From contig OZ242384.1 in NCBI GenBank assembly GCA_965208965.1, positions 868,001 through 932,000 on the forward strand: 64,000 nucleotides of DNA, written 5' to 3'. This DNA comes from Bin5 sp965208965 (GTDB lineage: Bacteria; Chloroflexota; Anaerolineae; Caldilineales; Caldilineaceae). How positions within the stretch are numbered: the first letter of the stretch is position 1; each line of letters opens with the position of its first letter. A program made the translations under genes and the position numbers. The notes under the pieces were generated by a model that saw nothing but the letters and a program-made list of their open reading frames with translations, was not told the origin of the DNA and ran no database searches. Shown piece after piece: positions 34,971 to 44,011 of the stretch.

Positions 34971-36014
34971 ATGGACGACACGACCCTGCCAGCAGGTGTT
35001 GAACCGGTAGAAGCACAGGAGGCCGCTGGACTCCGCAACAACGCTGGGGATGAGAAGATGGAGGCAGACAGCTCCTTGACCGGTGAGCCCGTTCGTACCC
35101 AGGTGCGGCCGTCCACTCCTCTTACCGGGCATTTGCGTCAACTTGAGGCGGAAGCGATTTATGTGCTGCGGGAGGTTGCGGCGCAGTTTGAGCGGCCATG
35201 TCTCCTCTTTTCCGGCGGCAAAGATTCGATAGTCTGCGCGCATCTGGCGCGCAAGGCATTTACGCCGGGGCGGATTCCCTTTCCGCTGCTGCACATCGAC
35301 ACCGGTCACAACTTTCCTGAAACGCTTGCCTTTCGCGACGAACTGGTAGAGGAGCTGGGCGTACGCCTGGTGGTGCGTTCGGTGCAGGATTCGATCGACG
35401 CCGGGCGCGTTCAGGAGGAGCCGGACGGCGATCCCAGCCGTAACCGGTTGCAGACGGTTACCCTGCTGGATGCGGTGGCGGAACTGCGCATCGACGCAGC
35501 CCTGGGTGGCGCGCGCCGCGATGAAGAGAAGGCGCGTGCGAAGGAGCGCTTCTTCTCCCACCGCGATGGCTTTGGCCAGTGGGATCCCAAGAACCAGCGG
35601 CCGGAACTGTGGAACCTTTTCAACGGCCGGAAACTCAACAACGAGCACTTCCGCGTCTTCCCCATCAGCAATTGGACCGAGCTCGATATCTGGCAGTACA
35701 TCGCCGAGCAGAGGATCGACCTGCCCAGCCTTTACTTCGCCCACGAACGCGAGATAGTAAACCGGGATGGGATTCTGCTGGCGGTTGGGGCCTACGTCAA
35801 GCCGCGGCCGGGGGAAACAGTCAGATGTGAAAGGGTGCGATTCCGCACAATCGGCGACATGACCTGTACGGGCGCGTTTCGCTCCTCAGCGAGCGCTCTG
35901 ACGGACATTATTGAGGAGGTCGCGACCGCACGCATCACAGAAAGGGGCGACCGGGCTGACGACCGCCGCAGCGAGGCCGCGATGGAAGACAGGAAGCGGC
36001 TGGGATATTTCTAG
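34971..36014 (+). CDS. cysD: Sulfate adenylyltransferase subunit 2 (CysD)
   Basis: 347 residues. Makes APS from ATP and sulfate together with CysN. The PP-loop motif LLFSGGKDSIVCAHLARKAF is present at about residues 80-99, with HIDTGHNFPETL and the conserved FRVFPISNWTELDIWQYI, and the C-terminal RFRTIGDMTCTGAF block. The N-terminal ~55 residues are an extra, acidic, disordered extension; a start at 35058 (MEADSS) would shorten it, but even then family homology begins later. A GAGAG precedes the ATG at 34971. It is followed by cysN-cysC after 71-74 bp. Confidence 0.95.
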   Translation: MDDTTLPAGVEPVEAQEAAGLRNNAGDEKMEADSSLTGEPVRTQVRPSTPLTGHLRQLEAEAIYVLREVAAQFERPCLLFSGGKDSIVCAHLARKAFTPGRIPFPLLHIDTGHNFPETLAFRDELVEELGVRLVVRSVQDSIDAGRVQEEPDGDPSRNRLQTVTLLDAVAELRIDAALGGARRDEEKARAKERFFSHRDGFGQWDPKNQRPELWNLFNGRKLNNEHFRVFPISNWTELDIWQYIAEQRIDLPSLYFAHEREIVNRDGILLAVGAYVKPRPGETVRCERVRFRTIGDMTCTGAFRSSASALTDIIEEVATARITERGDRADDRRSEAAMEDRKRLGYF

Positions 36015-36088
36015 CTGCAGGGGTTCGTGAACAATCGGTGGCAAAGTTACTTCCACTGGTTGCTGAAAACGATACACTGGGATAAGTG

Positions 36089-38032
36089 ATGGACCTACTA
36101 CGCTTCTCCACCGCCGGCAGTGTCGATGACGGCAAGTCGACCTTGATTGGGCGGTTGTTATACGACTCCAAGGCGATATTCGAAGACCAGTTGGAAGCGG
36201 TCGAGCAGGCGAGCGCAGCCCGCGGCGACCCTTCGGTCGACCTGGCGCTGCTGACCGACGGGCTGAGAGCGGAGCGGGAGCAGGGCATTACGATCGACGT
36301 TGCCTACCGTTACACTGCGACGCCCAAACGCAAGTTTATTATCGCCGACACGCCCGGGCACATACAGTACACCCGCAACATGGTGACCGGCGCATCCACG
36401 GCGGATCTGGCGATCATATTGGTTGACGCCCGCAAAGGCGTCCTCACGCAGTCGAAGCGGCACAGTTTTATCGCCTCTCTATTGCAGATTCCCCATGTCG
36501 TTGTCGCCGTCAACAAGATGGACCTGGTCGAATACAGCGAGACGCGCTACCAGGAGATCGTTGCCGACTACCGCGCGTTCGCTGCCAAGCTCAACATGCG
36601 AAACGTGGTGTATATTCCCATCTCCGCGCTGCATGGGGACAATATTGTGAGCCAGAGCCAAAACATGCCCTGGTACCACGGCGCAACGCTCCTGCACCAC
36701 CTGGAAACGGTCAACATTGGGGCAGGTCGCAACAACGTAGACTTTCGCCTGCCGATACAGTATGTAATCAGGGCAAACAGTGCCATTGACCTTGACTTCC
36801 GCGGTTTCGCCGGGCAGATCGTATCGGGCCGCATTGGGGTGGGTGAAGAGGTGGTAGCGCTGCCGGCAGGTATCCGCAGCCGTGTGGCGGGAATCCATCG
36901 CGGTGACGAGAGCTGCGATCGGGCAGCTGCCGGCGACGGCGTGGTGATAACGCTCGAGGATGAGATCGACATCAGCCGGGGGGACATGCTGGTGCGGGTG
37001 CGCAACCTGCCCCACTCATCCAATCAGATCGACGCGACGTTGTGCTGGATGAGCGAAGAGCCGATGAAAATCGAGTGGTCGGTCTCCAATAATTTCAGCG
37101 GACAGTGGTACTGGTTGCAGCAGTCGACGCGGCGTGTGCGCGCCTCGGTCCAGGAGTTGAACTACCGCATTAATGTGGACACGATGCACCGTGAAGAAGC
37201 GCCAACACTGCGTCTGAATGAGATCGGCCGCGGGCAGATTGTGACCACAGAGCCTCTTTTCTTCGATTCGTATCAGATCAACCGCGCCACAGGCAGCTTC
37301 ATTCTTATCGACCCCCATACCAACAACACGGTTGCGGCGGGCATGATCCGGGACAGGGCGCGGCGGGTGAGTGAGTTGGTGCAGAAGCAGGAAGAGAGAG
37401 AGGCGCCCTCTCTCCGTGCGTCTCGTTCCTCCAACGTGGTGTGGGAGCCGGTCGCTGTGACGCGGCCGATGCGGGAGGAGCTGAACGGGCATGGGGCGGC
37501 AGTGCTCTGGTTCACGGGGCTCTCCGGTTCGGGCAAGTCGACAGTGGCAAAGGCCCTGGAACAGAGGTTGTTTGCGTTGGGCGTGCGTACTTTCTCGTTG
37601 GACGGGGACAATGTGCGCCATGGTCTGAACAGCGATCTGGGCTTTGGCCCGGAGGCGCGCGCAGAGAATATCCGCCGGGTGGCGGAGGTGGCCCGACTGG
37701 CCCTTGAGCATGGCAATATCGTCCTGTGCACGTTTATTTCGCCCTATGCGGAGGACCGGAAGGCGGCGCGGGCGCTGGCCCCTGAAGGCAGTTTTTGGGA
37801 ACTCTTCGTCAAGTGCGACGTAGAAATCTGCAAGGAAAGGGATCCCAAAGGGCTTTACGAACGAGCCGAGCGCGGGGAGATCCCGAACTTCACCGGCGTC
37901 TCGGCCCCCTATGAGGAGCCGGTGCAGCCGGAGATGGTGCTGGAGACGGACCGGCACAGCGCGGACGAACTGGCGCAGCGGATCCTGGAAGCATTGGCAC
38001 GGGCCGGGATCGTACACGGTGGATATAGTTGA
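36089..38032 (+). CDS. cysNC: Bifunctional sulfate adenylyltransferase subunit 1 / APS kinase (CysN-CysC fusion)
   Basis: 647 residues. Residues 1-~430 are CysN, a translation-factor-like GTPase that boosts ATP sulfurylase: Walker A SVDDGKST, switch region DTPGHIQYTRNM, NKMDLV. Residues ~460-647 are CysC, which phosphorylates APS to PAPS: LWFTGLSGSGKSTVAKAL, then LDGDNVRHGLNSDLGF. The fusion is known (NodQ-type). Product: PAPS. The window has no PAPS reductase, so PAPS here may feed sulfotransferases or be reduced by a gene elsewhere. Start ATG 36089 (GTG 36086 one codon earlier). Confidence 0.95.
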   Translation: MDLLRFSTAGSVDDGKSTLIGRLLYDSKAIFEDQLEAVEQASAARGDPSVDLALLTDGLRAEREQGITIDVAYRYTATPKRKFIIADTPGHIQYTRNMVTGASTADLAIILVDARKGVLTQSKRHSFIASLLQIPHVVVAVNKMDLVEYSETRYQEIVADYRAFAAKLNMRNVVYIPISALHGDNIVSQSQNMPWYHGATLLHHLETVNIGAGRNNVDFRLPIQYVIRANSAIDLDFRGFAGQIVSGRIGVGEEVVALPAGIRSRVAGIHRGDESCDRAAAGDGVVITLEDEIDISRGDMLVRVRNLPHSSNQIDATLCWMSEEPMKIEWSVSNNFSGQWYWLQQSTRRVRASVQELNYRINVDTMHREEAPTLRLNEIGRGQIVTTEPLFFDSYQINRATGSFILIDPHTNNTVAAGMIRDRARRVSELVQKQEEREAPSLRASRSSNVVWEPVAVTRPMREELNGHGAAVLWFTGLSGSGKSTVAKALEQRLFALGVRTFSLDGDNVRHGLNSDLGFGPEARAENIRRVAEVARLALEHGNIVLCTFISPYAEDRKAARALAPEGSFWELFVKCDVEICKERDPKGLYERAERGEIPNFTGVSAPYEEPVQPEMVLETDRHSADELAQRILEALARAGIVHGGYS

Positions 38033-38072
38033 CCGCTGGCACGTTCTGTTCGGCGGGCGATCGGTGGGATAG

Positions 38073-39569
38073 TTGAGTACTGCAATTGTAGTTGGCGGCG
38101 GCATGGCGGGACTATTCGCCGCCAACGTACTCGCCGACCATTGCGAGCGTGTCACCGTCCTGGAGCGGGACGAAGCGTGGAGTCCCCGGTCACGGTCCAC
38201 CGGTCACACTGCAGACACGGATAGCTTGCCGCTAGCAGCTGGCCGGGCCGGCGTGCCCCAGACCCGCCACGTGCATGTCCTTCTGTTGCGGGGCGTGCAG
38301 GTCCTGCGAAAACGTTTTCCCGGCCTGGAGGAGGAGTTGCTGGCCCTAGGCGCTCCGCCGCTAAACTGGCTTAAGGATACGGCCGCTCTGGCAGGCGGCA
38401 GTTGGTTACCTCGCTTCGATTCGAATCTCCTCGGTTTTAGTGTCAGTCGGACCCTGCTGGAAAACCAGGTACGCGAACGTCTGCGCCGCCGCGGCAACAT
38501 CCGGTTTCGCACCAGCCACCGTGTGATGGGGCTAACCACCGACTACGCACAGGCTCCGGAATGCGGCCGCCGTGAAAGCAAAGTCGGTGCGAACGGAGCA
38601 CGCGTGACCGGCGCGGTCTGCACTGTCGAAAATGAAACAGTGTCCCTGCATGCTGATCTTGTCGTCGATGCCAGCGGCCGCTCTTCGCGTTTGCCCCGCT
38701 GGCTGGAAGAGCTCGGCTATGCGGCGCCGCAGGAGTCGACCGTAAATGCCGACGTAGGATACGCCACGCGCTGGTACAGGGTTCCGGAGAACTGGCGGGC
38801 GGACTGGAAAATGGCGCTGCTCGCCACCCGCTTCCCCGACATCAAGGGGGGCGCAGTCGTTCAGCCGGTCGAAGGCAATCGTTGGGTCGTGACGCTTGTC
38901 GGCTATGCTGGAGACCACCCGCCGGTCGACGAGGCCGGCTTTGAGGAGTTCGCCCGCAGGCTGATCGGACCGCAGGTTTGGGAGGCGATCAGTGCGGCTG
39001 AACCACTAACAGAAGTCGGGGGCTACCGGCGCACTGAGAACCACTGGCGTCACTATGAGAGACTGAAGCGCTGGCCGCAGGGCCTGATCGCCCTGGGAGA
39101 TTCGGTCTGCGCGTTCAACCCGGTCTATGCCCAAGGCATGACGGTGAGCGCGCTCTCGGCGGAAATCCTTGACGACTTCCTGAAGAGGCGAGGGAATCGT
39201 AAGCGTGGAAGCTTTGAGGGCGCCGCTTTCGGGAATTCCGGATTGGCCTTTCAGAAAAAACTGGCGAAGATGCTTCAGACCCCATGGCAGCTGGCCACCA
39301 GTGATGACTTTCGCTGGGCAGGACGCAAAGCCGGGGACGCCACCCTCATCGAGCGCTTCATGCACCGCTATATCGAGCATGTGCTGGACCGCATCCACCG
39401 ACCGGATGTCTGCCTCACCTTCTTCAAAGTCGCCCATCTGATCAGTCCGCCGGCCTCCCTCTTCCGTCCCCGCGTCGCTCTGCCTATCCTGTGGGAGATG
39501 GTGAAGAACGGCTCTTTGCGGCCGGTCGCGAAGACCACTGACAGACAGGAACGGGAAGCTACTTCGTAG
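38073..39569 (+). CDS. FAD-dependent oxidoreductase (geranylgeranyl reductase / epoxidase-like superfamily)
   Basis: 498 residues from TTG 38073 with GGTGGGA upstream. The FAD dinucleotide-binding motif is AIVVGGGMAGLFAANVLADH and the ribose-binding acidic end of the second strand is ERDE. The C-terminal FAD motif GDSVCAFNPVYAQGMTVSAL matches the GDAxHxxxPxxGxG motif of the p-hydroxybenzoate hydroxylase-like group, with CAFNP in place of HxxxP. This suits a reductase or halogenase-like enzyme acting on a hydrophobic substrate. It follows cysNC by 40 bp, perhaps co-transcribed, and its last 11 bp overlap the convergent comEA-like gene. The substrate is unknown. Confidence 0.8.
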   Translation: MSTAIVVGGGMAGLFAANVLADHCERVTVLERDEAWSPRSRSTGHTADTDSLPLAAGRAGVPQTRHVHVLLLRGVQVLRKRFPGLEEELLALGAPPLNWLKDTAALAGGSWLPRFDSNLLGFSVSRTLLENQVRERLRRRGNIRFRTSHRVMGLTTDYAQAPECGRRESKVGANGARVTGAVCTVENETVSLHADLVVDASGRSSRLPRWLEELGYAAPQESTVNADVGYATRWYRVPENWRADWKMALLATRFPDIKGGAVVQPVEGNRWVVTLVGYAGDHPPVDEAGFEEFARRLIGPQVWEAISAAEPLTEVGGYRRTENHWRHYERLKRWPQGLIALGDSVCAFNPVYAQGMTVSALSAEILDDFLKRRGNRKRGSFEGAAFGNSGLAFQKKLAKMLQTPWQLATSDDFRWAGRKAGDATLIERFMHRYIEHVLDRIHRPDVCLTFFKVAHLISPPASLFRPRVALPILWEMVKNGSLRPVAKTTDRQEREATS

Positions 39570-40296
39570 TGACCAGGGGCGTAAGCTTCTCGACAGTGCC
39601 GGGGCCGATGCCGGTGACCCGCTCCAGATCATCGACAGAATCGTAGGGACGGCTGGCGATGATGGCGTCAGCTTTGACGGTGCCGATGCCTGGCAGACTC
39701 GTGAGCTCCTCGGCTGAGGCGGTGTTGATGTTGATCAGTCCGCCGGCCGTCGAGTTGCCTTGCCCTGAGAGAGAGGCGGCAGCTGGCGGACCGTCTCCCG
39801 AGACGCCAGCCTGAGGCTGATTGGCAGGCGGCATCGCCGATGACGAGCCTGTGACGGGCTGCGGCAGCGGAACATGAATCTGCGCGCCGTCGAAGACGAT
39901 CTCCGCCTGATTCACCAGCGCCGGGTCCGCATCGGGCACCAGTCCCCCCGCTTTGGCCAAAGCCTCACCGACGCGAGCGCCTGCCGGCAGCTCGACCAAG
40001 CCGGGATTGCGCACGCCGCCGCTTACGAAGACCAGTAGTGGACCAGGTGTGGCCGTAGGTGGAAGAGTCGGTGTAGGCGCCGGGGTCGGCGGTGGGTGGA
40101 GCACAATCGCGGGCGGGCTTGGCCGGCGCAGCAGCCACATCAGGGCGCCCGAGATAGTTGCGCTCAACAGGAAACCGAGTAGAAATCCGAGGCCCATATA
40201 TCGCAAAGCCGTTGCTGCATTTGAGTCTATAGCCGCGCGTGGTGCGTTTTCGGTAACCGGACTTCGAGTTGGTCGGGGATCCAACTCAGTGCTCAT
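39559..40296 (-). CDS. ComEA-like helix-hairpin-helix protein with SLBB domain
   Basis: 245 residues from MSTELDPRPT. A charged, disordered N-terminus is followed by one membrane helix (MGLGFLLGFLLSATISGALM), a Pro/Thr-rich stalk, an SLBB-type domain (VFVSGGVRNPGLVELPAGARV) and a C-terminal pair of helix-hairpin-helix motifs (NTASAEELTSLPGIGTVKAD and LERVTGIGPGTVEKL). ComEA proteins bind DNA at the outer face for uptake; the order SLBB then HhH is that of Gram-positive-type ComEA. No comEC neighbour is seen. A longer start to 40344 is possible but not family-like. Confidence 0.88.
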   Translation of the reverse strand: MSTELDPRPTRSPVTENAPRAAIDSNAATALRYMGLGFLLGFLLSATISGALMWLLRRPSPPAIVLHPPPTPAPTPTLPPTATPGPLLVFVSGGVRNPGLVELPAGARVGEALAKAGGLVPDADPALVNQAEIVFDGAQIHVPLPQPVTGSSSAMPPANQPQAGVSGDGPPAAASLSGQGNSTAGGLININTASAEELTSLPGIGTVKADAIIASRPYDSVDDLERVTGIGPGTVEKLTPLVTTK

Positions 40297-40383
40297 ATTT
40301 GGGTCTCCCTGATAGAGATCTCTACAGGCGCAAGTGTCCTCCACTGCAGCAGAGGAAGTTATTGTTACCGGTCTGACTTCCGA

Positions 40384-41613
40384 TCACCGGCTGGCGGCCA
40401 TAGCCGAGATGCGCTTGAGCGCGTTCTGTCCGAAGATGGTCAGCGCCTGGTCGTCGTTCAAGGGATGGAAGAGGCCGGGACGGACATCGCGCAGATAGCG
40501 CTCCAGTGGCAGGCTGCGGGACATGGAGGCCCCGCCCACCACGCGCACCGCGTGGTCGACGGCCTCAATGGCATTATTGGTGACGGTATACTTTGCGGCG
40601 AGCACTGCGGGAGCGAGTTCATTCCGCCGAGCGTTGAGCTGATCCCAGTCCCGGGCCGTGTTGTAGAGGAGCGCCCTGGCCTGGAGCAGCAGCAGTTCGG
40701 CCTGACCGAGACGGCGCTGAATGCTTTCCAGTTCGGCGATCGGTTTGCCAAGGGCGGTGGGCACGCGTTTCGCGGCGTAATCGGCGGCGAAGTCGAGTGC
40801 GGCCTGGGCCACGCCGAGGTAAACGGCGCTGACGGTGCAGATGAACCAGGCATTGGCCGGGGCCTTGCCGGTAGTGCGGGGGCTGGGCGCGCCGCGCCCG
40901 ATCATCTGCTCGTCGGTCACGCGGGCGTTCACGATTTTCAGGTCGTGGCTGCCGGTGGCGCGCATCCCGAAAGAGTCCCAGGTTTCGATGATTTCGAAGT
41001 GGGGGCCAGCCGGTATGACGAAGCGGGCGACGTGACCGCTGCCGTCCTGCAGGGCCGCAGGAATGATAAAGTAGTCCATTTCGGGGCTGAGGCTGGCGAA
41101 GGTCTTGAGCCCGTTGATGAGCCAGGCGTCCTTGCCATTCTCCCGGACCGGTTCAGCGGTGGTTTCGGGCAGGCCGCCGCGACTGGGGCTACCCAGATTG
41201 GGCTCAGTGGCGACGGAGTTGATGAGCGCGCCGCGGTCAACAGCGTCACGGCAAATCTGGGCGAAGAGCGCCTGGGACCAGCCGCCGCGGTCCGGCTCGA
41301 CGGCGGTTCCTTCAAGAGATGCGGCAACGCCCCCTATGACCTGAACGTGCATTACAAAGCTGAGCCCCGTGCTGCCGTCTCCCTGTGCCAGCGTCTCCAT
41401 TGTCAATGTCGACTCGAGCAGGTTGGCGCCCCAGCCGCCGAACTCCTGCGGGACCACCAGGGCGGGCAAACCGACACGGCGAATGTCGACGAAGTTTTCG
41501 TGTGGGAAGGATCCGTCGCGGTCGTGCTGGGCGGCCCGCTCGCGGAATGCAGGGAGCAAGCTGCTTGCCACGTCGATGAAGCGCTGCTGGCGTTCGGTTG
41601 TCGGGTAGAGCAT
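40384..41613 (-). CDS. Acyl-CoA dehydrogenase-like flavoprotein
   Basis: 409 residues with the acyl-CoA dehydrogenase fold: N-terminal helical domain (ALVVPQEFGGWGAN), the middle beta domain (GLKTFASLSPEMDYFII and FGMRATGSHDLKIVNARV), and the C-terminal helical bundle (VVGGASMSRSLPLERYLRDVR). FMRATGS-type segments and the LERYLRDVRPGLFHP ending match the flavin monooxygenase or DszC-like branch as well as ordinary ACADs. The catalytic Glu usually seen in the C-terminal helix could not be assigned with certainty, so either a dehydrogenase or an FMN-dependent monooxygenase is possible. Confidence 0.82.
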   Translation of the reverse strand: MLYPTTERQQRFIDVASSLLPAFRERAAQHDRDGSFPHENFVDIRRVGLPALVVPQEFGGWGANLLESTLTMETLAQGDGSTGLSFVMHVQVIGGVAASLEGTAVEPDRGGWSQALFAQICRDAVDRGALINSVATEPNLGSPSRGGLPETTAEPVRENGKDAWLINGLKTFASLSPEMDYFIIPAALQDGSGHVARFVIPAGPHFEIIETWDSFGMRATGSHDLKIVNARVTDEQMIGRGAPSPRTTGKAPANAWFICTVSAVYLGVAQAALDFAADYAAKRVPTALGKPIAELESIQRRLGQAELLLLQARALLYNTARDWDQLNARRNELAPAVLAAKYTVTNNAIEAVDHAVRVVGGASMSRSLPLERYLRDVRPGLFHPLNDDQALTIFGQNALKRISAMAASR

Positions 41614-41776
41614 ACAGCCTCCAAAACTGCGGCAGTTCGTGCACCTTCTGACTACTGATCACAGTTCACTTTCGACAGGTAATTCTGACACCGGTTTTGA
41701 CGATGCGCGGCCGGTATTTTAACATAGTTCCGAAGGGAAAGGCCACTATCACTCAAGCTTTTGGCATGGGATTTCG

Positions 41777-42178
41777 ATGAAGCAAAGTCAGATACGCGTT
41801 CTGATCGCCAAGCCGGGGCTGGACGGCCACGACCGCGGCGCCAAGGTGATCGCCAGGGCGTTGCGCGACGCCGGATTCGAGGTGATCTACACGGGAATTC
41901 GCCAGACGCCCCAGATGATCGCCGAAGCCGCGTTGCAGGAGGATGTGGATGTCGTCGGCCTCTCGATCCTCAGCGGCGCGCATATGACGCTCTGCCCCAA
42001 GGTGGTCGAACTGCTCCATGCCCAAGGCCAGGAGGATGTGCTGGTGCTGTTGGGCGGGATCATTCCTGATGAGGATGCTGCCCAGCTTAAGGCCGCCGGC
42101 GTCCACGCGGTCTTCGGGCCGGGCACTACCTCAGCCGAAATCATCGCTTTCATCCGAACCGCCATGGCCGGTGGATAG
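41777..42178 (+). CDS. Cobalamin-binding subunit of acyl-CoA mutase (methylmalonyl-CoA mutase small, B12-binding domain)
   Basis: 133 residues, a single B12-binding domain. The signature KPGLDGHDRGAKVIARALRD is present with the axial His in DGHDRG, followed by VGLSILSGAHMTL and the C-terminal GPGTTSAEI. It binds adenosylcobalamin for a radical mutase whose catalytic TIM-barrel subunit is separate. That subunit is not in this window. MeaB follows at once. Confidence 0.93.
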   Translation: MKQSQIRVLIAKPGLDGHDRGAKVIARALRDAGFEVIYTGIRQTPQMIAEAALQEDVDVVGLSILSGAHMTLCPKVVELLHAQGQEDVLVLLGGIIPDEDAAQLKAAGVHAVFGPGTTSAEIIAFIRTAMAGG

Positions 42179-42294
42179 CGGCTAGGCCTTCGCAAGCGGG
42201 GTCCAAACGGGGCCGCTTACACCTATGAAAAGTGGTTCGCTCTTGAACTACCCACTGGGTGCGAGCCACTGGAAACTGGCAACCGGTGCTGCCG

Positions 42295-43320
42295 ATGCCC
42301 AAACCAGTACCCACGGAACAACTGATTGACAATCTTCTCCGGGGAGACCGGCTGGCTCTTGCGCGCGCCATCAGCCGCGTGGAGGACGACGCGGGGGAAG
42401 CAGCCCGGATCGTGAAGGCCGTCTTCGCGCACACGGGCCAGGCGCATTTGATCGGCATCACCGGCGCGCCGGGCACGGGCAAGTCGACGCTGGTATCGGC
42501 GCTGGTCGAGTGTTACCGCGCGAGCGGCGAAACCGTTGGCGTGTTGGCGGTGGACCCGTCCAGTCCCTTCAGCGGCGGCGCGCTGCTGGGGGACCGCGTG
42601 CGAATGACGAGCCACAGCGGTGACGCTGGCGTCTTCATCCGGTCGATGGCGACCCGCCGGGGGACGGGCGGCCTCGCCAAAGCGAGCGCGGATGCGCTAC
42701 TACTGCTGGACGCGGCCGGTTTTGACCGCATTCTTGTGGAAACTGTGGGCGCCGGCCAGGCGGAAATCGAAATCGCCCGCGTTGCCGATACAGTCGTAGT
42801 GGTAGAGGCGCCGGGCCTCGGCGACGAGGTGCAGGCGATCAAGGCGGGCCTGCTGGAAATCGCCGATATTTTCGCCGTCAACAAGGCGGACCGTAGGGGC
42901 GCAGCGCGTACGGTCGCCGCGCTGGAGATGATGTTGGAGACGGGCGGGGCAGCGGCCCAGACTATCATCCATCACGGGCAACACATGGAGACGGAAGCGG
43001 CAGACTCCGACACCGAAGACAAAGGCGGATGGTCGATTCCGGTCCTGGAGACGGTTGCGGTCAGCGGGGGCGGCGTGGCTCAACTGCGGGATGCGCTCGA
43101 GCGGCACCGGGAATGGCTGGGCGAGAGCGGTGCAAGGGCGACGCGGGAAAGCAGGCGTCTTGACCATATGCTGCAGACGCTCGTCCAAGCCGAAATGTTG
43201 GCGCGGATGGAACGGACGTTGTCTGCGGGTCTGCGTTCGGATCTGGTGGACCGGATGCAGCGCCGGCAGACCGATCCCTACAGCGCCGCGGCAGATGTGA
43301 TTAAGAAACTCTCAGGGTAG
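42295..43320 (+). CDS. meaB: Methylmalonyl-CoA mutase chaperone GTPase MeaB/ArgK
   Basis: 341 residues. G3E-family GTPase that protects and reloads methylmalonyl-CoA mutase. Walker A is GITGAPGTGKSTLVSAL, followed by VLAVDPSSPFSGGALLGDR, the switch region around ETVGAGQAEIEIARVADT and the NKADR motif (NKADRRG). C-terminal dimerisation helices end at AADVIKKLSG. Start ATG 42295; the frame continues to 42259 upstream. 116 bp after the B12-binding gene, likely one operon. Confidence 0.93.
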   Translation: MPKPVPTEQLIDNLLRGDRLALARAISRVEDDAGEAARIVKAVFAHTGQAHLIGITGAPGTGKSTLVSALVECYRASGETVGVLAVDPSSPFSGGALLGDRVRMTSHSGDAGVFIRSMATRRGTGGLAKASADALLLLDAAGFDRILVETVGAGQAEIEIARVADTVVVVEAPGLGDEVQAIKAGLLEIADIFAVNKADRRGAARTVAALEMMLETGGAAAQTIIHHGQHMETEAADSDTEDKGGWSIPVLETVAVSGGGVAQLRDALERHREWLGESGARATRESRRLDHMLQTLVQAEMLARMERTLSAGLRSDLVDRMQRRQTDPYSAAADVIKKLSG

Positions 43321-43414
43321 ATCCCTTTCGCTTTCGTTCTGAGTTGAATCAAAGCCTGCACGTGAGCTCAGTCACTGCGCGTGCATAGGCCGCAGACAGC
43401 GGAACCATACACAA

Positions 43415-44011
43415 ATGCGTGGTCCAGAAACTGAAGCGCCGGTTTGGCGAATCGCAACCATCTTTCCAAATCAAGGTGAATGGAGTGAACAGGAATATCT
43501 GGCGCTGGAGACAAACCGCCGCGTCGAATTCGACAATGGCTTTGTAGAGGTGCATGATGCGCCAACCGACAGGCACCAGGGAATCATGATGTTCCTGTGC
43601 TTCGCTCTCAGTAGTATTGCTCGGCAAATTGGAGGTGCGGTCCGGCCGGGTGGTTTATTGTTACGCTTGTGGGAGCAGAAGTACCGGCAACCGGATGTCG
43701 TCTTTTTGCTCGATCGCAACAACGTCCTGCGTCAAGAGAACTTCTGAGATGGGGCCGACTTGGCAATCGAAATCGTCAGCCGGGGCCTTGAAGACCGCGA
43801 GCGGGACCTGGTGACAAAACGGATCGAATATGAACGGGTGGGCATCCAGGAGTACTGGATTGTGGATCCTGAACAGGAAACAGTCACGGTTCTGTCCCTA
43901 ACCGGCGACGTCTACTCCGAAGGCGATCTCTTCGGACGCGGCGATATCGTTAAATCTCCTCTTTTGCCTGAACTTGCTCTGCCCGTCGCGGAGATCCTGG
44001 ACGCAAACTAG
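43415..44011 (+). pseudogene. Uma2 family endonuclease (DUF820), broken by in-frame TGA
   Basis: A ~198-codon Uma2-type PD-(D/E)XK gene split at 43745-43747 by TGA, with the same reading frame continuing on both sides. The upstream part ends LLDRNNVLRQENF and the downstream part starts DGADLAIEIVSRGLEDRERD. In relatives this stretch normally reads ...YWDGADLVxEVVS, so the stop replaces a conserved Trp (TGG to TGA). The N-terminal part has the EQEYLALETNRRVEFDNG motif and the C-terminal part has the ERVGIQEYWIVDPE motif. The product would lack most of its active site. No sign of recoding in this genome; nonsense mutation is likeliest. Confidence 0.82.

Noticed and set aside
37016..38200. A 394-codon open frame opposite the CysN-CysC fusion
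   Set aside because: Antisense to a protein with all CysN and CysC motifs.
43415..44011. TGA readthrough or recoding as Trp in the Uma2 gene
   Set aside because: No other gene in the window uses in-frame TGA, and TGG to TGA is a single-base change, so a nonsense mutation is simpler.
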